DNA of 64,000 nucleotides from Salinarchaeum sp. IM2453. Lineage in GTDB: Archaea > Halobacteriota > Halobacteria > Halobacteriales > Salinarchaeaceae. Below are positions 18,510 to 27,306 of this stretch, in pieces. Both the position numbers and the translations under genes were made by a program. The notes beneath the pieces are model-generated. The model saw only the letters and a list, made by a program, of their open reading frames with translations. It was not told where the DNA came from and made no database searches. The stretch lies in NCBI RefSeq assembly GCF_019693215.1, contig NZ_CP081183.1, forward strand, positions 2,483,226-2,547,225, in the 5' to 3' direction. Positions within the stretch are counted from its first letter, which is position 1, and each line of letters opens with the position of its first letter.

Positions 18510-19328
18510 ATGCCGGCATGTCCCGAATGCAATGCAGACGTTAGCGATGAGCGGCGGTTTTGTCCTCGATGTGGTACTGAACTCTCGGTGTACGCTACTA
18601 ATACATCGGATGAACAGGGTGATCGAGAGTACATGGATCTTAACGACCCACAATCTGAAAACAACGATGATTACGCTGGCTCTGATCCAGACCCAGAACC
18701 ACAATTACAGCGGCAATCGGAGGGCGGATTAATTGCCTTCCCAATTGAGTATCCATCTAGAGCTGGGTGGTTTACGATCGTCGGCGGGGGGATCTTGTTT
18801 TTACTGTCATTCTTGATTATTCCGCTGTTTATGATACTGGGTTATCTCGTTCGTGTCGCCAATGCCGCTGCACAAGGGCGTCCAGAACCGCCAACGCTTG
18901 ATGATTGGCTCGGACTGATTAAAGATGGAATTGTCGTCACAGCAGTTCTTATTCCACCGGGAATAGTTTACTCGCTCCTTGTTGTTATTGGGATGGAAAT
19001 AAACATCATACTCTATGTAATATTAGCAGTCGTAGGAGCATACGCTCTGCCTGCAATCTTTGTAAGCTACGCAGCCGAGAAAGATTGGCGCGCTGCGTAT
19101 GACATATCATCACTTGTTGAGTTGATGAGTACGCGAACGTATCTTTTTGGATATTTGATCTACCTGTTCATATTCCAGTTGATCGGCTCTGTTGTTGTTG
19201 GGATATTAGCAATCCTGTCCCTGCTGACAATTGTTGGATGGATCATCATTATTCCGATGCTGTACTTTTACTGGGTTGCCATTGATGCAGCACTCTGGGG
19301 ACAAGTGTACAATAAGGTCAACACCTAA
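18510..19328 (+). CDS. Zinc-ribbon DUF4013 membrane protein
   Basis: The N-terminus carries a rubredoxin-like zinc ribbon with two CxxC pairs (CPEC at 4-7, CPRC at 18-21). An acidic linker to about residue 70 is followed by five or six membrane helices. The membrane part, with GYLVRVANAAAQGRPEPPTL near its first third, matches haloarchaeal DUF4013 proteins. The function of the family is unknown to me. It is transcribed alone, divergent from the ABC exporter. Confidence 0.75.
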   Translation: MPACPECNADVSDERRFCPRCGTELSVYATNTSDEQGDREYMDLNDPQSENNDDYAGSDPDPEPQLQRQSEGGLIAFPIEYPSRAGWFTIVGGGILFLLSFLIIPLFMILGYLVRVANAAAQGRPEPPTLDDWLGLIKDGIVVTAVLIPPGIVYSLLVVIGMEINIILYVILAVVGAYALPAIFVSYAAEKDWRAAYDISSLVELMSTRTYLFGYLIYLFIFQLIGSVVVGILAILSLLTIVGWIIIIPMLYFYWVAIDAALWGQVYNKVNT

Positions 19329-19513
19329 GGTCAGTATATACGGCTAATCTCTTCTTCATTTTGCTCACAGATATATCCGTAACAACCGTCAACTGACTCC
19401 GGGACTATGCCCCGTGGCATCCGCCCCGATTATTCTGTGAATCTGACTGTCTGACTCAAAGCTTAGTTTGAGTATTCAGAAGGATAAATAATATACAAAA
19501 CAACAATTCAACC

Positions 19514-20071
19514 ATGAGCACAAACCTTTCCGGACAAAATGGCCCATCTCGACGACAGGTTCTAGTTGGAGGATCTGCCGTGCTTGGTACTGCATCCCTG
19601 AGTGGATGTTCAGAGCTATTTGAACTAATTGAAGACTTCGTTCTGGATGACGTGCATATCTTTAATGAGACTGATGATCAGCGCTCTGGCGAGATCATGA
19701 TTAAGGATGCCGATGGTGAAGAAATTATTGATGAACCACTGACATTTGACCTAGAGGAGCAGGATGATGACGATGATGATAATGGTGAGGCATTCGGTGA
19801 AGTCTACGAGGACATTTGGGAAGAAGATGGAGAGTACACAGTGACTGTTACGCTTGATGAGGAATCAGCAATCAATGGTACAACGGAAGTTGAGGAGGAG
19901 ATTGAACTGACTGACATCGAAGAAGAGCATCTGATGATTTACTTGTTCGATCAAGAGACTGTTGATGAAGAAGACCAGCTTGACTCAGTTATTGAAATGC
20001 TCGTTGTCGAAGGATTTGCGGGTGTTGAAGATGAGCTGGGCGACGTTGCGCAACCGGAGGAAGACGAATGA
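19514..20071 (+). CDS. Tat-exported lipoprotein, unknown function
   Basis: The 185-residue protein starts with a twin-arginine signal (SRRQVLVGGSAVLG) that ends in the lipobox LSGC near residue 33. The mature part is very acidic, with runs of Asp and Glu and a beta-rich pattern. Folded export through the Tat pathway and anchoring by a lipid-modified Cys on the outer face of the membrane are predicted. The mature domain has no family I can name; a possible small Ig-like fold is only a guess. Confidence 0.7.
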   Translation: MSTNLSGQNGPSRRQVLVGGSAVLGTASLSGCSELFELIEDFVLDDVHIFNETDDQRSGEIMIKDADGEEIIDEPLTFDLEEQDDDDDDNGEAFGEVYEDIWEEDGEYTVTVTLDEESAINGTTEVEEEIELTDIEEEHLMIYLFDQETVDEEDQLDSVIEMLVVEGFAGVEDELGDVAQPEEDE

Positions 20072-20161
20072 CCTCGGATCAACACAACGGTTGAACGGAC
20101 TGTCCTTTAGAAGGGTGCCGATGACGAGATGAAATTGAGTAGGCTAGTACGTTGAGACTCA

Positions 20162-21793
20162 CTATGCTGTATTTCGCAACCTGCTCGCAACAGAGCGTAA
20201 TGAGTTGACTGTTTCAGCAGGATGCGGTAATCCGAGCCGGTATCGGATTTGATCCTGTTTTTTGAACGGCTCGAAAACACGAGGCTCTTCAAGACTCCAG
20301 ATACTGGCTGTGGCATCGTGTCCATGTCGCTTAAGTATTGCATTGGCTGCTCGTCGTCCAGCCTCATTTGCTGATTCCATCGAAGCCAAATCCGAATTTG
20401 TGTGTACGTAGTCGCTGGCAAGAGTGAGATTTGCAATATCTGGGTTAGCTGGTGGCCGGTGTTTAAGTGACCCGACTGTGTTAATCAACAGTGGGGCATT
20501 GTTTTTGACACCTGTCTCTGTTTCATGAAGCTCGGGATCAAGGAACCAGTCAACAAGAATATCATCAGTAAGTTGTGGCTCAACGTCATCGAGGTGTGCC
20601 TTCAATTGTGCCCACACTTCTTCGACGATCTCCTCTCTAGTGCAGTCTCTGGCTGGCTTATCATGAATCATACCCGGCGTTTCCCAGTCTGATGCAATGA
20701 CTGAAAGTACCCCGGTGGCTGCTTCGGGGACTGCCGCATCAATGTCGTATGATGACCAGAACTGTCGCTGAGAAATTGATGTCAGTGCCCACGGAGAATC
20801 GGCATACACCTGGTGGCCTTTGGTGATTGAAACATCCTCACTAAGATAGAACTGTATGCCGTTCATCCAGGCTGTATCTAACTGGTCGACACCGTCAAGT
20901 TCTGGAGCAGCTGCTGTCATCTCTGGAGTGAGTAATTGTGGTGTTCCTTCTACCGGAGTAGCCAGAACATATTCGTCGGCTGTGACTGTCTCGCCGTTGG
21001 CAAGTTCAATTCCAGTAATTGTCTCAGTTTGTGTATCAAATAGAATATCCGAAACGGTCGTGTTAAGCGACAGTGTCACACCTTGATCTTGCAGGTATTC
21101 TGTCCATGGATCGATCCATGTGATGTTTGTTGGGCCAGAAAGGATGCGTTCTGCTGGCTTGGTTGGGTTAAGCTGTCCAAAAAGTAATTGTAGGTATATC
21201 GTGCCAACAGTTCGGGCGCTACCGCGCTGTGGTTGTAGTGCAACGAGCGACTGAACGGCGAAGGCAAGGCGGTCCTGAAACTCCTGTGATCGATTATCTG
21301 CGTCAATAAAATCCCACCACGAGATGTTATCAAGCTGTTCCTCCCGGCGGCGATCACAGGAAGTGAGCAAGTACAGCAGCCGTTCGATCAAAAACCGAAC
21401 ATCCCGTCGCGGCAGGTCCTCCGCAAACGCAGGCTGCAATGTATCGACCCAGTCCTGTAATGTCTGAGGCTGGGTTGTTTCAACGACCCGTCCAGGCGTA
21501 TCAATCTCGGCAATCAGCGTTGCCTCTGTTTCCACGAGATTGTCTGCCACCGTTCCATTGCTATCTGGAATTCGATTCATCGTGTCCAGCACGTGCTGAT
21601 AATAGGCTGGAAAAAACCGAAATCCGTGTTCACCGTGGACGGCATCTGGATCATCCATAATTGGCATCGAGCGGGCTTTCCCACCAAATCGATCATTTCG
21701 TTCAAATACTGTAACATCAATACCCCGTTCTGTCAGTTCTTGAGCTGCCGTTAGCCCTCCAACACCACCGCCAATAACGACTGTGTTGACCAT
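20162..21793 (-). CDS. FAD-dependent amine oxidase/phytoene desaturase-like (HpnE-like)
   Basis: From the ATG at 21793 the 543-residue protein opens with the FAD-binding motif VVIGGGVGGLTAAQEL and VFERNDRFGGKARS, the mark of the amine oxidase/carotenoid desaturase superfamily. HGEHGFRFFPAYYQH and the C-terminal NLTLASDYVHTNSDLASMESA fit hydroxysqualene dehydroxylase-like and 15-cis-phytoene desaturase-like enzymes of haloarchaea. I prefer this start over 21805 because it brings the Rossmann motif to residue 4. A role in isoprenoid or carotenoid metabolism is likely. No other carotenoid gene is near. Confidence 0.75.
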   Translation of the reverse strand: MVNTVVIGGGVGGLTAAQELTERGIDVTVFERNDRFGGKARSMPIMDDPDAVHGEHGFRFFPAYYQHVLDTMNRIPDSNGTVADNLVETEATLIAEIDTPGRVVETTQPQTLQDWVDTLQPAFAEDLPRRDVRFLIERLLYLLTSCDRRREEQLDNISWWDFIDADNRSQEFQDRLAFAVQSLVALQPQRGSARTVGTIYLQLLFGQLNPTKPAERILSGPTNITWIDPWTEYLQDQGVTLSLNTTVSDILFDTQTETITGIELANGETVTADEYVLATPVEGTPQLLTPEMTAAAPELDGVDQLDTAWMNGIQFYLSEDVSITKGHQVYADSPWALTSISQRQFWSSYDIDAAVPEAATGVLSVIASDWETPGMIHDKPARDCTREEIVEEVWAQLKAHLDDVEPQLTDDILVDWFLDPELHETETGVKNNAPLLINTVGSLKHRPPANPDIANLTLASDYVHTNSDLASMESANEAGRRAANAILKRHGHDATASIWSLEEPRVFEPFKKQDQIRYRLGLPHPAETVNSLRSVASRLRNTA

Positions 21794-21993
21794 TACCACA
21801 ATCAATAGGGCTTGGGGTGCTAAGACTTGTTGGCTCCGTACACTCTTGCAGGGACTATGAAGGTGTCAGAAGATGGATCGAACTAATCAATAGGAGCAAG
21901 TCTCAGGAAAGTTGTGTCAGATCAGCAGGTTGTTCTCGGGTTGACTAGCTGGGGTCAAGCCCTGTGGTCTCCGCCTCAATATTTCTGTGAAGC

Positions 21994-22161
21994 TTATTTG
22001 TATTTTCGGAAGCCAATATCTCGGGCTTTTTCACGAAATGATTGGCGACAAAGCCAGATGTCGTATTTTCCAATCAGACCTTGCTTTCGGCCAGTATCAC
22101 GACAGACACGCTGGATTTGGGTGCGATCACTGTCGTTATCCTCGGCAGGTTTTTCAGTCAT
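21994..22161 (-). CDS. Ribosomal protein S14-type protein (uS14)
   Basis: This 55-residue gene gives [20 protein letters not shown] followed by [13 protein letters not shown], the conserved core of archaeal S14 (zinc-binding type), a small-subunit protein near the decoding head. The zinc site is incomplete: each CxxC pair has one Cys replaced (C20 with T23, C38 with S41). The start lies 2 bases after the stop of the upstream small gene, so it depends on translational coupling and has no ribosome site of its own. In archaea uS14 is normally in the spc operon; here the neighbours are not ribosomal. It could be a second copy or a relocated single copy. Confidence 0.75.
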   Translation of the reverse strand: MTEKPAEDNDSDRTQIQRVCRDTGRKQGLIGKYDIWLCRQSFREKARDIGFRKYK

Positions 22162-22163
22162 TA

Positions 22164-22418
22164 TTATACGGACTGCTTGGCGCGCTTTCGTAGCAGAGGT
22201 TCAACTGATGAATCTGTGCTAATGTCATCAAGCTCATCTGTTGCATTACAGTCGACTAAACCTCGCAGGGCGTGGTGGCAAAATTCACCGCGGAGGTTCA
22301 TTCTGACCAATACCGCTAAGTTTGTCGTATCTCGCGAGCGTATCAATTCGTCAATTGCTTCATGTCGTTTCTCTTCTGAAACGTTCTTTTTGAGTACTGT
22401 TTGCATATTTTGTGACAT
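22164..22418 (-). CDS. Small helical protein, coupled to S14
   Basis: The start at 22418 is supported by a ggagg ribosome site 7 bases upstream; the longer open frame to 22586 has an un-haloarchaeal N-terminus. The 84-residue product is helical ([20 protein letters not shown], then [17 protein letters not shown]), with the look of two or three HEAT-like helices. It begins a two-gene unit with the S14-type gene. I know no function; a role in ribosome assembly or regulation is only suggested by linkage. Confidence 0.6.
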   Translation of the reverse strand: MSQNMQTVLKKNVSEEKRHEAIDELIRSRDTTNLAVLVRMNLRGEFCHHALRGLVDCNATDELDDISTDSSVEPLLRKRAKQSV

Positions 22419-22586
22419 CGATTTGCCTCCGGTTGCACAATCATACTGAAATTGTTGGAGGCACGGGAAAGTCGCAGGGCAGCTGAGAGGGGAAGTCTCA
22501 GCAATACTAATTAATAGTCCAAAAGTATTAATTCTTATTACTTGATTTTGTTTTTTATTAATATTCTTCGGCTTTGGTTCGGTCAT

Positions 22587-23124
22587 GCCGACAGCGATCC
22601 GTTACTTCAGCGATCCAGATCTCGGGAACAGTTGACGGTGGCCCACTTGATGGAAGAGAATCGGTCCTTGGCCTCAACGGCGGCCCGTACGCCCTTTATA
22701 GCTATCTGAATCCTACATCAAGCTACCCATTCCGATGGCTTCCTGAACAGTGTTGAACTCCTTCATTCCCTACTCGCTCGCCTATGGTTCACTCCCGAGG
22801 AAGACGACTCCACCTCGAAGATGTTGGACTAAGTTGATCCAATGTTCTGTCTGAGTACAGTTATCGACCCGAGAATCACACAACGAGCCTATACCTGCTA
22901 CCACCATTGCAAATCCAATCAACTCAGGCGACGGAATGGACGCACTGTAGTCTAACTTATACAGAATCTATAACAGTAGTTGGCAATATGACTATAGTTT
23001 ATATTCGAATTCGCACTAATCGGGACTGGAACAACAACTTGCATGTTCCAACTCGAATACAGTAAATCTCATTGCCAACAACTGGTAAAGAATGGCGTAC
23101 AAGATACAGAGGATCTATGAAACC
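22587..23124. other. Intergenic region with repeat fragment
   Basis: I see no convincing gene. The stretch near 23080-23110 (ggcgtacaagatacagagga) resembles the inner end of the terminal-repeat elements at 26585, 49992 and 54937, so a decayed copy of that element probably lies here. Some GC-richer stretches near 22610-22700 have no recognisable product. Confidence 0.4.
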
Positions 23125-23505
23125 TCATAGAAACATAGTCCGGACGCGATGGATCCCGTCAAAGCTTTTGAGTCGATAAACGAGATTACGAACGGAGGCT
23201 GCCGGGCCGTCTACAAACAGTGTTTCGAGGCACCATTCTCCATGGTGGGCATGTGATGTGGAGATAATTGTGTCCGCATGCTCGTGCTGAACAGTGTGTA
23301 GTTCAGTAACGACATGCTCATACTCATAGTCAAATACAATCACGCCGGTAATGTCTCCAGTTACTGATTCTAACCGCTGGTGGCGCTCAATGTACTCTGC
23401 CATTGCTTCTCGAATGGCCCGAGATCGAGACTCGATTCCTTCCTTCTCTCTGACTGCATCAAACTCATCGAGCATTTCCTCAGATACCGCCAAACTTGTG
23501 CGCAT
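23125..23505 (-). CDS. nikR: NikR-like nickel-responsive regulator
   Basis: The 126-residue protein has an N-terminal ribbon-helix-helix (MRTSLAVSEEMLDEFD, then ESRSRAIREAM) and a C-terminal ACT-like metal domain with the nickel ligands: His in the TVQHEHADTI region, SHAHHGEW with two His, and Cys in WCLETLFVDG. This is the NikR layout, a nickel-dependent repressor of nickel uptake. It is divergent from the broken NicO-type transporter gene at 23723, with an inverted repeat between them that may be its operator. The genome encodes urease, a nickel enzyme, a few kilobases away. Confidence 0.85.
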   Translation of the reverse strand: MRTSLAVSEEMLDEFDAVREKEGIESRSRAIREAMAEYIERHQRLESVTGDITGVIVFDYEYEHVVTELHTVQHEHADTIISTSHAHHGEWCLETLFVDGPAASVRNLVYRLKSFDGIHRVRTMFL

Positions 23506-23657
23506 ATTGTAACCTATCTGCCTGATAGCTTTATCCGTGATTGTTAGATTATAGTTAAGTACTTATTCTGATATTAACTGCGAGTTAAAAATATTATTTA
23601 TTCACTTCTATCCGGTCATAAACATTAATAATTCTATCATAGACTACTATTTTTGGG

Positions 23658-23689
23658 TATTATTACAAATTTTGATTTTTGTAGTAATA
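23658..23689. promoter_or_regulatory. Inverted repeat, candidate NikR operator
   Basis: TATTATTACAAA at 23658-23669 and TTTGTAGTAATA at 23678-23689 are inverted copies matching at 11 of 12 positions, separated by 8 bases. The site lies between nikR and the transporter gene, 34 bases before the transporter ATG. NikR binds dyads with widely spaced half-sites, so position and symmetry fit, but the motif has not been tested. Confidence 0.45.
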
Positions 23690-23722
23690 AACTGCTTATT
23701 ATCGCAGGCCTCAGGTTTGAGC

Positions 23723-23941
23723 ATGGATTTGTGGCTTATTGGTGGTGTGATCGCACTTGGTGTTGTGCATGGTGTGTTGCCAGATCATGGTTGGCCGATT
23801 GCAGCAACGTATGCACTTGAGCGGCCACGTAAGCTTATTTCGGGATCAATCGCAGCGCTGGTCATTGGGATTGGGCACTTGTTCAGTAGTATTGTACTGG
23901 TCATTGCCTACTATCTATCTTCATACAGCGAGAGAATCCCG
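23723..23941 (+). pseudogene. NicO-type nickel transporter, 5' fragment
   Basis: From ATG 23723 the frame reads about 70 residues of a NicO/UreH-like nickel or cobalt permease, with the metal-binding helix motif HGVLPDHGWPIAATYAL and a second helix (GIGHLFSSIVLVIAYYLSS). The reading is cut at about 23940 by GC-rich insertion-element DNA. The rest of the gene resumes near 25760. The gene is divergent from nikR and probably was its target. Confidence 0.75.
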
Positions 23942-23944
23942 CCC

Positions 23945-24229
23945 TTCCCGTGAGTGGCGAGTGTTCCGACACCAGTCGGAACCGAGGAACGAACAGGGCG
24001 GGAGTGACTCGATGGAAACGCTGCTACTCCCCGAGAGCGTGAAACAAGATGTGGGGCGCAAGAGACCGAACGCGATTCCGTGCCTCAGAGCACGTGGGAG
24101 TGACTGGTCCGTGTGCGAAAGAAGCCGAGTCATGGGCGTTACAGCCCGGATGCCGCGCGGCGCGGCATCCGGGAAAGCCCGAATAGGTGAATCTCTGCTT
24201 CACGCACTGGCGTCCCAGGTGAACAAACC
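23945..24229 (+). ncRNA. Candidate IS110 bridge RNA region
   Basis: IS110-family elements carry a structured non-coding RNA (bridge RNA) in the leader before the recombinase gene. Here that leader is about 280 bases and GC-rich, with several stem candidates: ccgac/gtcgg near 23967-23983 and a long perfect stem gatgccgcg / cgcggcatc at 24147-24171. The position and structure fit, but this is inferred from the family; no RNA boundary can be read. Confidence 0.4.
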
Positions 24230-25225
24230 ATGTACCTCGGAATCGACGTCCACAAACGGTACGCACAGGTGGCAGTAATGGATGAGTCTGGAGAAATCGT
24301 CGAAGAGGTTCGCGTCGAGAACGCGAACCTCGATGACCTTGCACAGCGGTACGCTGGCGCACAAGCCGCGATAGAGGCGACCAGCAATTACTACCACATC
24401 CACGATACGCTGTCGGAGCATTTGGATGTGACTGTTGCTCACCCGAAGGAACTGAACCAGATCGCTGATACTGATAAGAAAACTGATCGTGTTGACGCCA
24501 AAGAACTCGCGCGGATGGTTCGGTTGAACTCCGTGCCTGAGAGTTATGTTCCGACCGACGAAATCAGGACGCCCGCGCACTCGTGCGCGGGCGACAGTCG
24601 TTAGTCGAACACAGGACAGAGTATGCCAACAAGGTTCACGGCCTCCTCTCTGATCACGGCATCAGCGAAGATGTGAAGCCGTTGACCCAAGAGGGACGAG
24701 AGTTCCTGCGGGAACTCTCGCTCCCGACGCCATGGAAATCGGTGTTGGAGTCATACCTCGAAGTGATTGAGACGCTCACTGATGAGATACAGAATCTCGA
24801 AGACAATCGAAGAACGCGCTGGGTCTCTGGAGGAGACCCAGCTGCTGATGACGATTCCTGGTGTGAGTTACTATACGGCGTTGACGATCTACGCTGAATT
24901 AGGCGAGATTGATCGGTTTGACGGTGACAAAGAAGTCATCAGCTACGTCGGGTTGAACCCGGTGATCCGCGAGTCCGGCGACTCGCGGATCGAAGGTGAA
25001 CTCTCGAAACGTGGTTCAGGGAGAGTCCGGTGGCTGCTCGTTCAGGCCGCTCATACTGCTGTCCACACCTGTAACGACGAGTATCTGAGTCGGTTCTACG
25101 AGCGGTTAGCTAGTCGGAAGAACTCACAGAAAGCAATCGTGGCAACAGCTCGAAAGATGCTGGTGTCGATGTACCACATGCTTGACCGAGGCGAAGTGTA
25201 CGACCCACCTGGTGTAAGCGCGTAG
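24230..25225 (+). pseudogene. IS110-family transposase, frameshifted
   Basis: The start MYLGIDVHKRYAQVAVMDE carries the RuvC-like DEDD domain, and the C-terminal part MTIPGVSYYTALTIYAELGE then VGLNPVIRESG carries the Tnp20-type domain of IS110. Two frameshifts break the frame: near 24569, where one G seems lost in the aggacgcc stretch, and near 24808, where the frame moves again before IEERAGSLEETQ. The product cannot be made as one chain, so the element is inactive unless supplied in trans. Confidence 0.8.
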
Positions 25226-25240
25226 ACGAGGGATCTGAGG

Positions 25241-25760
25241 GCCGCCGGTCGGGCGGCCCTCAGTGGCTGGTCGAGGCCCTTCGTGAGCGACTGCTATCGC
25301 CAGACAGCGACCGCACCGCATCACGATTGGGACCGCATATCGACTGGGAGAGCAGCAGCCTCCGAGACGGCGTAACTATTTTATCGAAAACGGTGGTTTG
25401 TGTAGGTAGCAGCGTTTCCATAGGTGAATCGCGTCCGTTCTGGGGGAACACCTGACAGCGATGCTGCAATCCCGAGATTTAATATTCTGTGACCCGTTAC
25501 ATGGATACACCGAGGCGGTTCGCCGCCGTCGTAAACGGATAATATCGGATTCGGGACTCTACGTCTGAAGGAATCCCCTTCAGGCCGCTGGATTCCCGCA
25601 ACCACGGTAACTCCGAATCCCACACGGGATAGGAGTAACGGCGGCATGGCCCCGCCAGGGGACTCGTCATGCCGACGGGTCTGCAAACCAGTAAATCTCC
25701 CACCGCTGCGGTACGGGAAGCCGCGTCCTTCAGGACGCGGAGGAGGTCACTTAGCAGTTT
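25241..25760 (+). mobile_element. IS200/IS605-type right-end region (TnpB-associated)
   Basis: No intact gene. The end has the hairpin ccgcgtcc-ttca-ggacgcgg at about 25722-25742 followed by aggaggtcac, the right-end signature of haloarchaeal IS200/IS605 elements; in TnpB elements this end also encodes the guide RNA scaffold. A 16-base sequence, gtagcagcgtttccat at 25406-25421, is an exact inverted copy of 24012-24027 in the IS110 leader. After the last bases the nickel transporter frame resumes, so this DNA and the IS110 DNA form one nested insertion. Confidence 0.5.
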
Positions 25761-26391
25761 TGCGGGGTTTGCTGAGGGACCGTGGATGGGTGTTGTAGCT
25801 GGAGGGTTGTTCATCCTTCTGGGAGTATACGAGTATTATCAATTCCATCAACACAAATCAACCAGCAGTAAGCCAGTCCATCAAGAGGAAACTGATCATG
25901 CCAATTACAGTCAACAATCACCGATTAACCCGGAAGCGACTGCCGCAGATGAAGTAACACCACACAGAGTGGAAGACGGAGCAGCCAAGATAAGTCAGCC
26001 TAGAGGAGATCGTCACGCTGGACATACACATGATCATAAGCACCATCACGACGGCAGCGGCCATGACCACGGTCATCAACACTTGACTGAAGAACACGCT
26101 CGACAGGGACTTCAGTCATTGGGCGTGACGGCACTAGTTCTGGGATTTGCACACGAGGAGCCAATCCAGATATTGGCGATCTGTGCGGGCACTAACGCCT
26201 GTTTTGAGCTCATGCTGTTATATTCGTTTGCTGTAATTATCGCAATCTTAATTCCTACTTTGTTGTTGATTGTCGGATACAAGCGGCATCGGGAACGTAT
26301 CGAACAGTATACGCCATACCTACCGCTGGTTACAGCATTGGTACTTGTCACCGTCGGAGCAGGATTTATTCTTGGATCAGCCGGGATTTGA
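25761..26391 (+). pseudogene. NicO-type nickel transporter, 3' fragment
   Basis: The frame resumes at about FAGFAEGPWMGVVAGGLFIL and continues to the stop at 26391. It includes a His-rich loop typical of nickel transporters (HAGHTHDHKHHHDGSGHDHG), the second metal motif GFAHEEPIQILAICAGTN, and three more membrane helices. The open frame can begin at ATG 25669 but those codons are insertion DNA. Joined to the 5' fragment, it would give a complete NicO-like permease with little or nothing missing. Confidence 0.75.
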
Positions 26392-26423
26392 ACTCAGTAG
26401 ATATTCTAATGTGGTGGTGATGA

Positions 26424-26510
26424 TTGTATTCTGCTGTGAAGTACCTCGGGGTTGAGCCCCGAGGCACTCTGCCTGCTATCTCTGTAGAAGCGGACGTTCC
26501 GAGGCAAACC
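26424..26510. repeat. IS200/IS605-like left-end palindrome
   Basis: tgaagtacctcggggttgag followed by ccccgaggcactctgcctgc contains the hairpin cctcgggg / ccccgagg at 26443-26463. The same sequence type recurs inside the element at 26755-27190 and, diverged, at 62950. It is the left-end type hairpin of haloarchaeal IS200/IS605 elements. No transposase is attached. Confidence 0.5.
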
Positions 26511-26702
26511 ACATGAGGAGTATTATCAAACACCTTATTCAGCATACACGATTCGTCACATAGTGACACTTAATTATAGATACAAGGTGTCATAGAGCGG
26601 TTACCATTCCCCCACCAATCGCTCAATACAGAGAACTCACATACTAGCGAGGGCGACGATCTGACCGAAATCTGCCAAGAACGGCGTGCAAGATACAGAG
26701 AT

Positions 26703-27306
26703 TTATTCAGCATTGTAGACTTCTACCCAGAGATAAGCGATTCCGGATAGCAGGTGAAGTACCTCGGTGTCAAGCCCCGAGGCTTCACCGTCTTGGGGCC
26801 GCACCGCACCCGCAGGCAAATTTAATTCCTCCCGACCTTCTCCATGAGGAGTCAGCTGGAATTAACACCCGAACACTCGTTGTGTCCGTGGGAGTCGGCG
26901 GCTCCACCACCGCCCGACAACTCCCGTCTCACGCCCACTGGACGGTGTTGAGAGGAGTCGCATTTCCAAACTATCCAACGACCAGCAAAGGAAATGAGGT
27001 CTTCATTTCCATACTTTGAGAGGTCGTTTTCTGGTTGTTGTCAGTGTATTATAGCTTGAAAATCTTAAATTTGTATAATATTTCGACGGCATTCACCCTC
27101 GGGGGCAAGTGGTTCGAGACGCAAAGCGTCTCGTCATCATGGAAATCTCCGATTTCCAAACGACCCCGAGACACTCTGCCTGCTTCTCTGTAGATTGCGC
27201 CCAAAGAGGTAGGAATCCATTCAGTCTGCACGGCGTAGAGAGTGACCTGTATTAACCCGATCCCCACCATTATCACCCCAATAATAGTCTTTAGTCGTCC
27301 AGACAT
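26703..27306 (-). pseudogene. Small membrane protein gene split by a palindromic element
   Basis: From ATG 27306 the minus strand reads SGRLKTIIGVIMVGIGLIQV and on to WIPTSLGAI, one membrane helix and a loop. Insertion DNA then intervenes (about 27190 down to 26755), and the frame resumes as LLSGIAYLWVEVYNAE with a stop at 26703-26705. The two parts join into a two-helix protein of about 55 residues of a type common in haloarchaea. Function unknown. Confidence 0.55.
26755..27190. repeat. Palindrome-associated non-coding element (IS200/IS605-like)
   Basis: GC-rich non-coding DNA opens with tgaagtacctcggtgtcaag then ccccgaggcttc, and closes with gaccccgagacactctgcct. Internal hairpins include gagacgc-aaa-gcgtctc near 27115 and ggaaatc-tccg-atttcc near 27139. 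The motif aatttaattcc is shared with the element at 62950. It matches the description of palindrome-associated transposable elements of haloarchaea: non-autonomous IS200/IS605 relatives. It disrupts the small membrane gene. Confidence 0.5.

Larger units (their letters stand above)
23942..25240 (+). mobile_element. IS110-family element inside the nickel transporter gene
   Basis: The GC-rich block contains a decayed IS110-type transposase gene (24230-25225) and a 280-base non-coding leader. Boundaries are approximate: the left edge is where the transporter frame is lost, the right edge is near a perfect palindromic stem, gggccgcc / ggcggccc, at about 25238-25257. IS110 elements have no long terminal repeats, and none are seen. 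The element is nested with IS200/IS605-type right-end DNA (25241-25760). Confidence 0.65.

Noticed and set aside
21914-22222. 102-residue plus-strand frame
   Set aside because: It is the antisense of the S14-type gene and the small helical gene, both of which have better evidence.
22419-22586. N-terminal extension of the small helical protein to 22586
   Set aside because: The added 56 residues are basic and Cys-containing, and a good ribosome site lies just before 22418.
25497-25814. 105-residue minus-strand frame over the IS200/IS605 end
   Set aside because: It reads antisense through the hairpin end and the transporter fragment; composition is only a result of high GC.
26440-27190. Possible CRISPR-like repeats near the palindromes
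   Set aside because: The hairpins are few, unevenly spaced and belong to IS200/IS605-like ends; there is no regular repeat-spacer pattern.
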